DNA of 27,469 bases from Candidatus Omnitrophota bacterium. Lineage in GTDB: Bacteria; Omnitrophota; Omnitrophia; Omnitrophales; Danuiimicrobiaceae. Position numbers and translations under genes: made by a program. The stretch covers positions 1-27,469 of the forward strand of contig JACQQP010000128.1 in assembly GCA_016206945.1 (NCBI GenBank), given 5' to 3'. Below are positions 15,196-22,545 of the stretch, in pieces. Positions within the stretch are counted from its first letter, which is position 1. Each line of letters opens with the position of its first letter. Below the pieces are notes generated by a model that ran no database searches, had not been told where the DNA came from, and was given only the letters and a program-made list of their open reading frames with translations.

Positions 15196-15374
15196 CGCGT
15201 TAGCGTCATCCCCGAATGCAGCGGAGCACTTCGCTGCGCGCCCTTGCGCGAGCACTTTTCGGGATGAGCTTGACGCTCATCTCCGAAAGTGTTCGGGAAG
15301 AACTGGACGTTCTTCTCCGAAAGTGTCGGGGATCGGAGAATGGATTCCCGCCTAAAACATGCGGGGATGACGAT
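15193..15374. repeat. Composite palindromic element between rpsM and rpsK
   Basis: The element begins with the hairpin TGACGC-GTTA-GCGTCA (15193-15208), whose first three bases are the rpsM stop, and continues CATCCCCG. It ends with GCGGGGATGACG (15361-15372), the inverted match. Inside are a GCAGCG/CGCTGC hairpin, a 17-bp hairpin at 15253-15291, and a second hairpin at 15292-15325. The last two are tandem ~34-bp units with different but self-complementary stems. The same ends recur after rplQ (18152-18309). Confidence 0.85.
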
Positions 15375-15385
15375 GGAAAGGAAAT

Positions 15386-15754
15386 ATGACCAAGAAAAAA
15401 TCAAAACAAATTTCCAAAGGGGTTGCTCATATCCTGGCTTCTTTCAATAACACGGTAATTACCATTACAGATGTTCAAGGAAATACCGTTTGCTGGGCGA
15501 GTTCAGGGAGTGCAGGTTTCAAGGGGTCCAAAAAATCGACCCCCTTCGCAGCTCAAGTTGCTTCAGAACAGGCGGCGCGCAAGGCGATGGAGAATGGGAT
15601 GAAAGAGGTGGAAGTTTATGTGAATGGCCCTGGTTCCGGGCGGGAGTCCGCGATTCGGGCGCTTCAAACGGCTGGGCTTCAAATTAGCACGATTAAGGAC
15701 GTAACACCTCTCCCGCACAATGGTTGCCGTCCACCGAAAAGGAGAAGGGTTTAA
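15386..15754 (+). CDS. rpsK: 30S ribosomal protein S11
   Basis: S11 forms part of the platform near the E site. The protein is 122 aa. The ILASFNNTVITITD segment, the GFKGSKKSTPFAAQ stretch and the C-terminal DVTPLPHNGCRPPKRRRV signature are all typical. GGAAAGGAAAT lies a few nt before the ATG, immediately after the repeat element ends. rpsD starts 1 bp after the stop. Confidence 0.97.
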   Translation: MTKKKSKQISKGVAHILASFNNTVITITDVQGNTVCWASSGSAGFKGSKKSTPFAAQVASEQAARKAMENGMKEVEVYVNGPGSGRESAIRALQTAGLQISTIKDVTPLPHNGCRPPKRRRV

Positions 15755-15755
15755 T

Positions 15756-16382
15756 ATGGGACGCAGAATCGGACCTGTTTGTCGGCTTTGTCGCCGCGAA
15801 GGGATCAAGTTATTTTTGAAGGGAATTCGGTGTACTGGGGACAAGTGTGCCATTGAAAAGCGAAACCAACCTCCAGGGATGCATCCCCGAAGCCGTGGGA
15901 AGCTTTCGGATTATGGACTTCAGCTTCGTGAGAAGCAAAAGGCTAAGAAGATCTACGGGACTTTGGAGAGGCAGTTTCGAACTTTTTTTGCACGAGCCGC
16001 TAAGAAACGTGGGGTAACAGGTGAGACGCTGATCCAACTTTTAGAACGGCGACTCGACAATTTAATCTATCGGGTTCTTTTTGTTCCCTCGCGCGCCGAA
16101 GCGCGCCAATTGGTGAGTCATGGTTTAATTACGGTAAATGGGCGTACGGTAAACATTCCTTCTTTTCAAGTGCGTGTCGGCGATGTGATTGAACCGTACC
16201 ATGAGGAGTCGCTCAAAAAGAGAATTCAGAATAATTTGGAAATGCTTAGGGACCGGCCGCTCCCTGAGTGGCTTGAGCTGGATCGTGAAACCTTAGAGGC
16301 AAAAGTAGTAAGACTTCCTGGAAAGGCGGACGCGGGACTTCCAGTTGAAGAATCACAGATTGTGGAATTGTATTCTAAATAA
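15756..16382 (+). CDS. rpsD: 30S ribosomal protein S4, zinc-binding form
   Basis: S4 is a primary 16S rRNA binder, and in E. coli it represses the alpha operon. The start at 15756 gives 208 aa beginning MGRRIGPVCRLCRREG. C9, C12, C26 and C31 form the N-terminal zinc site of the C+ form. The S4 domain is clear (RLDNLIYRVLFVPSRAEARQ and GLITVNGRTVNIPS). A large structured array, rather than a short spacer, separates it from rpoA. Confidence 0.97.
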   Translation: MGRRIGPVCRLCRREGIKLFLKGIRCTGDKCAIEKRNQPPGMHPRSRGKLSDYGLQLREKQKAKKIYGTLERQFRTFFARAAKKRGVTGETLIQLLERRLDNLIYRVLFVPSRAEARQLVSHGLITVNGRTVNIPSFQVRVGDVIEPYHEESLKKRIQNNLEMLRDRPLPEWLELDRETLEAKVVRLPGKADAGLPVEESQIVELYSK

Positions 16383-16386
16383 ATGA

Positions 16387-16526
16387 AGCCCAAACTTACG
16401 GAACGTAGTGAACGTAAGTTTGCAGGCTGAATTTACCCAGCACTAATTTTCGTACCCTTAGCTAGTAAAATTAGTGCTGGGTTCAATTCGTGAAGCGACT
16501 TATGTTCACTGCGTTCCATAAGTCGC
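16387..16526. repeat. Three-hairpin array upstream of rpoA with complementary outer loops
   Basis: Hairpin 1: CAAACTTACG (16391-16400), 12-nt loop, CGTAAGTTTG (16413-16422), with an extra AGCC/GGCT clamp. Hairpin 2: a perfect 16-bp stem, 16435-16450 with 16467-16482, flanked by a GAATT/AATTC clamp. Hairpin 3: GCGACTTATG (16495-16504), 12-nt loop, CATAAGTCGC (16517-16526). Loop 1 is GAACGTAGTGAA and loop 3 is TTCACTGCGTTC, complementary at all 12 positions with one G-U. Hairpins 1 and 3 read as inverted copies of one element. The rpoA ribosome-binding site follows 10 nt later. Confidence 0.85.
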
Positions 16527-16553
16527 GCACTCATTGAAGGAGGAAAAAAACAC

Positions 16554-17546
16554 ATGGGAATACGATGGAAAACATTTGAGATGCCGAAACGTTTGGAATT
16601 GGATCAGGCATCTTTGGCCCCAACTTATGGAAAATTTGTCGCCGAACCTTTTGAACGGGGGTATGGCACCACGATCGGGAACGCTCTGAGGCGGGTGTTA
16701 ATCTCGTCCATTGAAGGAGCAGCGGTGACACACGTCAAGATTGATGGAGTTCTTCACGAATTTTCTTCGATGGATGGGGTGGTTGAGGATGTGCCGCAGA
16801 TCGTTCTTAACCTTAAGAAACTGGTACTCAAGTACCATGGAAAACAGCCCAAGAAGGTGGTCATCGACATTAAGAAGAAGGCAGAGGTTACCGCGAAGGA
16901 CATCCAAGCGGATGAAACCGTTGAGATCATTAATCCCGATTTGCACATCGCCACCCTGACCAAGGACGTCCACTTCTTAGTTGAGATGGAGATCGCTCGC
17001 GGCCGGGGATATGTTTCTGCAGAGCGGAATAAACAGGAAGGAACGCCCATTGGAACCATCGCGATTGATTCTATTTTTTCACCCGTGGTAAAAGTCAATT
17101 TTACCGTGGAGGACACACGGGTGGGCCAGATTACGGATTACGATCGGTTGATTTTAGAAGTGACGACGAATGGGGCGATGACACCTGAAGAGGCGCTCCT
17201 TTACGCCTCGAATATTCTTCAGCGGCATCTTGATATTTTCGTCAATTATGGCGAACTGCCCGAAGAAGAGGAAGAAGAGGAAGAAGAGGATACCGAGTTT
17301 ATCGAGTTGGTCAATAAGCCGATTACGGAACTTGAACTTTCTGTGCGAAGTGCTAACTGTTTGGAAGCTGCCAATATTAAAACCATCGGCGATTTGGTTC
17401 AGAAAACAGAAGCGCAGATGCTTAAGTATAAAAATTTTGGAAAGAAATCTCTTTCTGAAATTCAGAACATTTTGATTGGAATGGGTCTTCATCTGGGCAT
17501 GAATATTCAGGATCGGATGAAGAAAAAGAAAGAGGCAGTAAGTTAA
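16554..17546 (+). CDS. rpoA: DNA-directed RNA polymerase subunit alpha
   Basis: Alpha dimerises to start RNA polymerase assembly, and its C-terminal domain contacts UP elements and activators. The N-terminal domain has FVAEPFERGYGTTIGNALRR; the C-terminal domain has LSVRSANCL with R265 and N268, and NFGKKSLSEIQ. The linker between them contains nine consecutive Glu residues (237-245), encoded by a GAA/GAG triplet run. The length is 330 aa, the family size. AAGGAGG at 16537-16543 is a strong ribosome-binding site. The in-frame ATG at 16581 is less well placed. Confidence 0.98.
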   Translation: MGIRWKTFEMPKRLELDQASLAPTYGKFVAEPFERGYGTTIGNALRRVLISSIEGAAVTHVKIDGVLHEFSSMDGVVEDVPQIVLNLKKLVLKYHGKQPKKVVIDIKKKAEVTAKDIQADETVEIINPDLHIATLTKDVHFLVEMEIARGRGYVSAERNKQEGTPIGTIAIDSIFSPVVKVNFTVEDTRVGQITDYDRLILEVTTNGAMTPEEALLYASNILQRHLDIFVNYGELPEEEEEEEEEDTEFIELVNKPITELELSVRSANCLEAANIKTIGDLVQKTEAQMLKYKNFGKKSLSEIQNILIGMGLHLGMNIQDRMKKKKEAVS

Positions 17547-17569
17547 ATCTGACGATTTGGAGATTTTGG

Positions 17570-18154
17570 ATGCGGCATGGTCGTAGGAACGGCAGATTAG
17601 GTTTGGTACAAGAGCATCGGCGTGCGCTTCTCAGAAATTTAGCTCGTCATTTGATTACCCGCCAGCAAATCGTGACAACGCATGCGCGTGCCAAGGAAGC
17701 AAGTCGTTTTGTGGACCAATTGGTGACGATCGCCAAAGAGAAAACGCTTCATGCGCGACGGCATTTGATTCAGAAACTCGGTTCAGGTTCTGAAGCGTTT
17801 GCGCGCCGTCTTATCGATTCTATCGCCCCTAAGTTTAGCGATCGAAACGGCGGTTATACGCGCGTTTTGCATTACAAAAATCGCCCGGGCGACGGCGCTT
17901 CGCTTTCGTTGCTTGCCTTTTCTATTCCGGTCGTCGAAGTTGAGGAAAAAAAGCCCAAAAAGAAAAAGGAACCCAAACCAGTTGTTAAGGAAGTCAAAGA
18001 GAAGAAACATAAAGAAGAAGCAGAGAAACCGAAGCATCCTGCCCGCATAGAAGAAGAGGCAAAAAAAGAAGAAGCCAAGAAGGAAACTCCAAAAAAAGGA
18101 GGATTCTTAAGTTCCCTCCGACGATTCCTCAAAGGGGAAGACGACAAAAAATGA
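17570..18154 (+). CDS. rplQ: 50S ribosomal protein L17 with long charged tail
   Basis: L17 lies at the tunnel-exit side of the large subunit. Residues 1 to about 120 are a normal L17: MRHGRRNGRLG at the start, TTHARAKEASRFVDQLVTIA in the middle and GGYTRVLHYKNRPGDGASL near the end. About 75 further residues follow, almost entirely Lys, Glu, Pro and Ala, and end in GGFLSSLRRFLKGEDDKK, a short amphipathic helix. No such tail exists in typical L17. The stop TGA starts a repeat hairpin of the same kind as at rpsM. This is the last gene of the superoperon. Confidence 0.95.
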   Translation: MRHGRRNGRLGLVQEHRRALLRNLARHLITRQQIVTTHARAKEASRFVDQLVTIAKEKTLHARRHLIQKLGSGSEAFARRLIDSIAPKFSDRNGGYTRVLHYKNRPGDGASLSLLAFSIPVVEVEEKKPKKKKEPKPVVKEVKEKKHKEEAEKPKHPARIEEEAKKEEAKKETPKKGGFLSSLRRFLKGEDDKK

Positions 18155-18333
18155 CGCGAAAGCGTCATCCCCGCTTCCGCCGCGCCAACCGCGCGCCGTA
18201 CCGACCGTACGGCACCGCAAGACCAAGCGCCCAACCGGCGCTCGTTCAAGCGGCGGTGCCGTACGACCGAGCGCCCGACCGGCGCTTGACCAAACGGCGC
18301 GGGGATGACAGGAAGTTGCCTCTCGCAATGACG
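18152..18333. repeat. Composite palindromic element after rplQ
   Basis: The element starts with TGACGC-GAAA-GCGTCA (18152-18167), again using the stop codon, then CATCCCCG. It ends with CGGGGATGAC (18300-18309). Inside are nested GC-rich hairpins: GCCGTAC/GTACGGC (loop CGACC), two AGCGCC/GGCGCT hairpins (loops CAACC and CGACC), and long-range GCACCGC/GCGGTGC. A partial end of the rpsJ-rplC family, CTCGCAATGACG, follows at 18322-18333. Strong folding could also end superoperon transcription, although no T-tract follows. Confidence 0.8.
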
Positions 18334-18366
18334 ACATCTTCAAGTTCTACAATTATTCCAAATGCC

Positions 18367-19530
18367 ATGCGACTTGCCAAACGGATTCAAAACGTAACTC
18401 CTTCGCTGACACTCGCCATTGAGGCTAAGGCGAAGCGCCTGAAACAGGAAGGCGTGGACATCATTTCCTTTTCTGCAGGCGAACCTGATTTCGATACTCC
18501 CGAAGTGATTAAACGCTCGGCCATTGATTCTCTCAACAAAGGGTTTACGAAATATACGCCTGCATCAGGAATAATAGAGTTACGGAAGGCTATCTCCGAG
18601 AAACTCGCGCGTGAAAACGCTCTTTCCTATACAGCCGATCAAATTGTCGTTTCCTGCGGTGCCAAACACGCGATTTACAATGTATTGCAAGTTCTTGTGG
18701 AAGAAGGAGATGAGGTAATTATCGTCTCGCCTTACTGGTTGAGTTTTCCAGAAATGGTAGCACTAGCGGGAGGGAAATCGGTCATTTTGAAAACAGAATT
18801 TAAGGATGGCTATCTTCCTCGAGCTTCCGCAATTGAGAAGCTCGTTACCAAAAGGACCAAAGCTCTTATTCTTAATTCGCCGTCGAATCCAACAGGCTCA
18901 GTCATGTCAAAAGAGCTACTGAGTGCGATCGCACAAGTGGCAAAGACGAAATCCTTTTTCATTTTAAGCGACGAGATATATGAAAAACTGTTGTACGATG
19001 GCAAAGTTCATTATTCCATCGGCGCGCTTGATCCCGAAATTTTGGAGCGAACGATAACCATCGGCGGTGCCAGCAAGAGTTACGCGATGACGGGCTGGCG
19101 TCTTGGATTTTTGGCAGCACCGAAAGCTGTGGCAGAGGCATGCGCTTCACTTCAAAGTCACTCGACTTCCAATCCCACTTCTTTTGCGCAAGCGGGATAT
19201 CTGGAAGCTCTGAGGAGTGGAGAATCAGAGGTGAAGCGAATGCGCCAAATTTTTGAGAAAAGACGTGATCTTATTTTCCGCATCGTTAGCGGCATTCCAA
19301 AATTAAAACCGTTTAAGCCGAGCGGAGCTTTTTATCTCTTTATCGATATTTCAGAGATAAAGCTTGCCTCGCTCCAATTTTCCGAGCGACTCCTTGAAGA
19401 AGCGAAGGTGGCGGTGGTGCCAGGCATTGCCTTTGGCGATGATCATGCGATACGGATCAGTTTTGCCACCTCCGAGCAGCTCATCGAGGACGGAATGACT
19501 CGGATTCGTGAATGGTTGAAAAAGATTTAG
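18367..19530 (+). CDS. Class I PLP-dependent aminotransferase (aspartate aminotransferase-like)
   Basis: This is a fold-type I transaminase. With the ATG at 18367 it begins MRLAKRIQNVTPSLTLAI and is 387 aa, like AspB-type aspartate aminotransferases. NPTG is at residues 174-177, the cofactor Asp at D202 (SDEIYEKLLYDG), and the PLP lysine is K237 in SKSYAMTGWR. Frames opening upstream run through repeat DNA and should not be used; the ATG at 18328 lies in a repeat end. The 3' end overlaps the mfd start by 19 nt. The amino-acid substrate cannot be settled from sequence; aspartate with 2-oxoglutarate is most likely. Confidence 0.9.
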   Translation: MRLAKRIQNVTPSLTLAIEAKAKRLKQEGVDIISFSAGEPDFDTPEVIKRSAIDSLNKGFTKYTPASGIIELRKAISEKLARENALSYTADQIVVSCGAKHAIYNVLQVLVEEGDEVIIVSPYWLSFPEMVALAGGKSVILKTEFKDGYLPRASAIEKLVTKRTKALILNSPSNPTGSVMSKELLSAIAQVAKTKSFFILSDEIYEKLLYDGKVHYSIGALDPEILERTITIGGASKSYAMTGWRLGFLAAPKAVAEACASLQSHSTSNPTSFAQAGYLEALRSGESEVKRMRQIFEKRRDLIFRIVSGIPKLKPFKPSGAFYLFIDISEIKLASLQFSERLLEEAKVAVVPGIAFGDDHAIRISFATSEQLIEDGMTRIREWLKKI

Positions 19531-21461
19531 CTTGGCTCGACGTCAACATCTTCCGTCTTCGTGTTGGCGAAAGCATGAGCCAGGACGGGCTCCTCGAAAA
19601 ATTGAGGGCCCTTAACTACCACGAAGTAAAAATGGTGGAAGAACCCGCTGAATTTGCCGTTCGCGGCGGCCTCATCGATATTTACCCACTTTCTTATCGG
19701 GCACCCATCCGAGTTCATTTTCATTTAGATCAGGTCGCATCCATTCGCGATTATTCCCTTCACGAAGGTAAGAGCCTTACGACGTTTGAGGAGCTTTTTA
19801 TTCTTCCTGTCTCGGAGGCGTTTCTTAAGAGAAGAGCCCGTCTCAAAGCCCATTTAGAAGAATTTGAGCCCGTTACGCAATTAGAGGACATTCGGGTAGG
19901 GGATTACGTGGTGCACCTCGAATATGGAATTGGAAAGTTTCTGGGGACGAAGACCTTAAGAATTTCCGGCGGCTCGAAACGCCATCTCGCTATTGAATAT
20001 GCAGACCAGGAGATTCTTTATCTGCCTTTTGATCAGCACCAATTACTGGAACGGTATCTTGGTCTTGAAGGCAAGAGGCCCCGGCTCACACGGCTTCAGA
20101 GTAAAGAGTGGGCGCGGATTAAAGAACGAACACGCATTGCAGTCAAAGGGGTTGCTCGGGAGATGGTCCGCCTTCAAGCGAGGAGAAATGTTTTACCCGG
20201 TTTTCAATTTCCTCCCGACACTGATTTGCAGCTCGAGTTTGAGCGGTCGTTTCCCTATGAGGAGACGGCCGATCAGAGACGTGCGACTGAGGAAGTCAAG
20301 CGGGATATGGAACGATTGAAGCCCATGGACCGCCTTCTTTGCGGGGACGTTGGATATGGAAAAACCGAGGTAGCCGTCCGCGCTGCATTCAAAGCGGTAC
20401 TTGTGGGGAAGCAGGTAGCATTTCTCGTGCCAACAACTCTTTTGGCCGAGCAACATTACCTCACTTTGAAACGACGGATGAAAGATGCGCCTATTCGAGT
20501 GGATTTACTTTCTCGTTATCGCGATCGAAAGGATCAAGGGAAAGTCGTCGAACAAATTAAAGAGGGAAAGGTGGACGTGATCGTAGGAACGCATCGGCTG
20601 CTTTCGCGAGACGTTGGCTTCAAAGACCTAGGACTTGCGGTAATTGATGAAGAGCAGCGATTTGGCGTGCGGCATAAGGAAAAGCTTAAGTTTTTGCGGG
20701 AATCCGTAGATGTTCTCACGCTCACAGCCACTCCTATTCCACGCACGCTCTACCTTTCGCTCTTAGGCGTTCGCGATATGTCTGTCATTGAAACGCCGCC
20801 GAAACAGAGATTACCGATTATTACTGAAATTCTTGAATTTGATGATCATCGTATTCAAGAAGCGATTGAGCGCGAACTCGCGCGGAAGGGACAGGTTTAT
20901 TTCGTGCATAACCGCGTTGAATCTATCGAGAAGATTCACACCTATTTGAAAAAGTTGATGCCGCAGGTTTCTTTTGGCGTGGCGCATGGCCAGATGCCCG
21001 TGGCCGGTCTTGAGAAGGTGATGAACCAATTCATCGATGGAAAGGTGGATTGTCTCATTTCTACGAACATTATCGAATCTGGAATCGACATCCCCAATGT
21101 CAATACGATCATTGTGAATCGCGCGGATACGTTTGGCCTCGCGGATTTATATCAATTGCGCGGCCGTGTCGGCCGCTTCCATACGGCGCGTCAGGCATAT
21201 GCCTATTTTCTGGTACCGCGAGACTGGGTAATGACTCAGGATGCGGAAAAACGCCTTGCCGCGATTGAGCGATTTAGCGAATTGGGGGCAGGACTTAAGG
21301 TGGCGCTCGAGGACCTTGAAATTCGTGGAGCCGGTAATGTGGTAGGGCATGAACAAAGTGGTTTCATCTGTCAAGTGGGTTTTGATCTTTATTGTCGCAT
21401 GCTTCGAGAGGCAGTCAATGAGGAGAAAAAAGAGATTCAGGAGGCGGGATTGAAAAGATAA
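19512..21461 (+). CDS. mfd: Shortened transcription-repair coupling factor (Mfd)
   Basis: Mfd displaces stalled RNA polymerase and recruits UvrA to the lesion. This version is 649 aa against about 1150. Residues ~17-100 match the D2 UvrA-binding segment (AEFAVRGGLIDIYP), ~127-185 the RNA-polymerase-interacting domain (GDYVVHLEYGIG), and ~245-620 the RecG-like translocase, with Walker A GDVGYGKT at 278-285, DEEQ at 379-382, TATPIPRT at 405-412 and QLRGRVGR at 548-555. D1a, D1b, D3 and the C-terminal D7 are absent. Both edges are clean, with no frame-shifted remnants found. It starts within the aminotransferase end and precedes the SurA-like gene, a common mfd neighbour, so orthology rather than a RecG paralogue is likely. 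Confidence 0.88.
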   Translation: MVEKDLAWLDVNIFRLRVGESMSQDGLLEKLRALNYHEVKMVEEPAEFAVRGGLIDIYPLSYRAPIRVHFHLDQVASIRDYSLHEGKSLTTFEELFILPVSEAFLKRRARLKAHLEEFEPVTQLEDIRVGDYVVHLEYGIGKFLGTKTLRISGGSKRHLAIEYADQEILYLPFDQHQLLERYLGLEGKRPRLTRLQSKEWARIKERTRIAVKGVAREMVRLQARRNVLPGFQFPPDTDLQLEFERSFPYEETADQRRATEEVKRDMERLKPMDRLLCGDVGYGKTEVAVRAAFKAVLVGKQVAFLVPTTLLAEQHYLTLKRRMKDAPIRVDLLSRYRDRKDQGKVVEQIKEGKVDVIVGTHRLLSRDVGFKDLGLAVIDEEQRFGVRHKEKLKFLRESVDVLTLTATPIPRTLYLSLLGVRDMSVIETPPKQRLPIITEILEFDDHRIQEAIERELARKGQVYFVHNRVESIEKIHTYLKKLMPQVSFGVAHGQMPVAGLEKVMNQFIDGKVDCLISTNIIESGIDIPNVNTIIVNRADTFGLADLYQLRGRVGRFHTARQAYAYFLVPRDWVMTQDAEKRLAAIERFSELGAGLKVALEDLEIRGAGNVVGHEQSGFICQVGFDLYCRMLREAVNEEKKEIQEAGLKR

Positions 21462-21488
21462 ATGAACTGTGGTATCGTACTTCCTCTT

Positions 21489-22457
21489 ATGAAAACAGTT
21501 ACTTTTCTGATTTTGCTTTTGGTTCTATCCCCAGGAGTGGGATTCAGCCAAAATCGGCAACTTGCCGATCGTGTTGCCGCCGTGGTGAACAATGAGGTGA
21601 TCACGCAAAGTGAGTTTGATTCTATTTTTCGCCCCATCTACGATCAAATTAGAAAAACCTATCAAGGGCGCGACCTTCAAGCCGAATTGGAGTCGGTGCG
21701 GCTGAAACTGCTCAACCAACTGATTGAGGATCGTCTTGTCTATCAAGAAGCTCGGAAACTGGGAATTACCGTAAGCGATACAGAGATTCAAGATGAACTT
21801 GACGATTTCAAATCTCAATTTCCAGACGAAACTCGCTTTGAAGAAGAGCTGGAAAAATCAGGGATGAGCATGCTGGAGATCGAAAAAAAAATAAGAGAAC
21901 GGCTTTCCATTGTCAAACTCCATCAATCGTTCATACGTGGCAAGGTAATGGTTTCACCCGCCGAAGTGGAAGGATACTACCAGGAACATCAGGAGAAATT
22001 CAAACAGAAGGACGGGATAAAAACGTGGTGTATTACACTGCGAAAGGGAGAAGAAGCGGTTAAAAAAGGGATGATGGACGAAGCAGTGAAAAGAAAAGCG
22101 GGTACATTGATTGCGGAGTTGAAACGAGGAGCGGATTTCGAAGAGCTTGCTCGGAAACATTCACAAGATGGAAACGCTTCGCAAGGGGGTTTTCTTGGAT
22201 TTGTTGAAAAAGGTTCTATGGCTGGCAGCATTGATTCAGTCCTTTTCTCCCTTCCAGAGGGAGGTTTCTCCGACATCCTGGAAACGGAAGAAGCCTATCA
22301 TATTTTTAGAGTAGGCGAAAAGCGTATTGCTTCAAAGAAAACATTTGAAGAAGCAAAAAATGAAATTATGGACAAGCTCTTTCGCAAAAAAGCACATGAG
22401 CGGTTTACCAGCTGGATGGAAGAATTGAAAAGGAAATCCTATATTTCCATCCGATGA
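21489..22457 (+). CDS. SurA-like periplasmic peptidyl-prolyl isomerase
   Basis: This is a periplasmic foldase of the SurA/parvulin class that likely assists outer-membrane protein maturation. The ATG at 21489 gives a classical signal peptide (MKTVTFLILLLVLSPGVGFS) and 322 aa; an in-frame ATG at 21462 would put nine residues in front of it. After cleavage comes the SurA N-terminal core (LADRVAAVVNNEVITQSEFD), then one parvulin domain (ADFEELARKHSQDGNASQGG, GGFSDILETEEAYHIFRV). E. coli SurA has two parvulin domains; one is common elsewhere. It follows mfd directly and precedes pdxA. Confidence 0.9.
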   Translation: MKTVTFLILLLVLSPGVGFSQNRQLADRVAAVVNNEVITQSEFDSIFRPIYDQIRKTYQGRDLQAELESVRLKLLNQLIEDRLVYQEARKLGITVSDTEIQDELDDFKSQFPDETRFEEELEKSGMSMLEIEKKIRERLSIVKLHQSFIRGKVMVSPAEVEGYYQEHQEKFKQKDGIKTWCITLRKGEEAVKKGMMDEAVKRKAGTLIAELKRGADFEELARKHSQDGNASQGGFLGFVEKGSMAGSIDSVLFSLPEGGFSDILETEEAYHIFRVGEKRIASKKTFEEAKNEIMDKLFRKKAHERFTSWMEELKRKSYISIR

Positions 22458-22459
22458 AT

Positions 22460-22545
22460 AGAGTACAGAGTACCGAAAACAGAGTACAGAGTACAGAAAA
22501 AACAGGCTCATTTCTGTTCTCTGTACTCTGTTCTCTGTACTCTCT
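22460..22545. repeat. Inverted heptad-repeat element between surA-like gene and pdxA
   Basis: The left arm (22460-22494) is AGAGTAC twice, CGAAAAC, then AGAGTAC twice, all in strict 7-bp register. The right arm (22513-22545), read on the other strand, alternates AGAGTAC and AGAGAAC. The arms can pair imperfectly. The last bases of the right arm touch the pdxA ATG, leaving no Shine-Dalgarno sequence, exactly as in front of fusA. Minus-strand reading frames over this region are translated repeat, not genes. Confidence 0.85.

Noticed and set aside
18151..18366. N-terminal extension of the aminotransferase by 72 residues
   Set aside because: It translates repeat DNA (Arg/Pro/Ala-rich) and overlaps the rplQ stop; the family N-terminus is at 18367.
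19512..21461. mfd as a decayed pseudogene
   Set aside because: The 649-codon frame is uninterrupted, all helicase motifs are intact, both ends are clean, and I found no frame-shifted D7 or D1 remnants nearby.
19512..21461. The helicase as RecG rather than Mfd
   Set aside because: It has the CarD-like polymerase-interacting domain and a UvrB-type D2 segment and lacks the RecG wedge domain.
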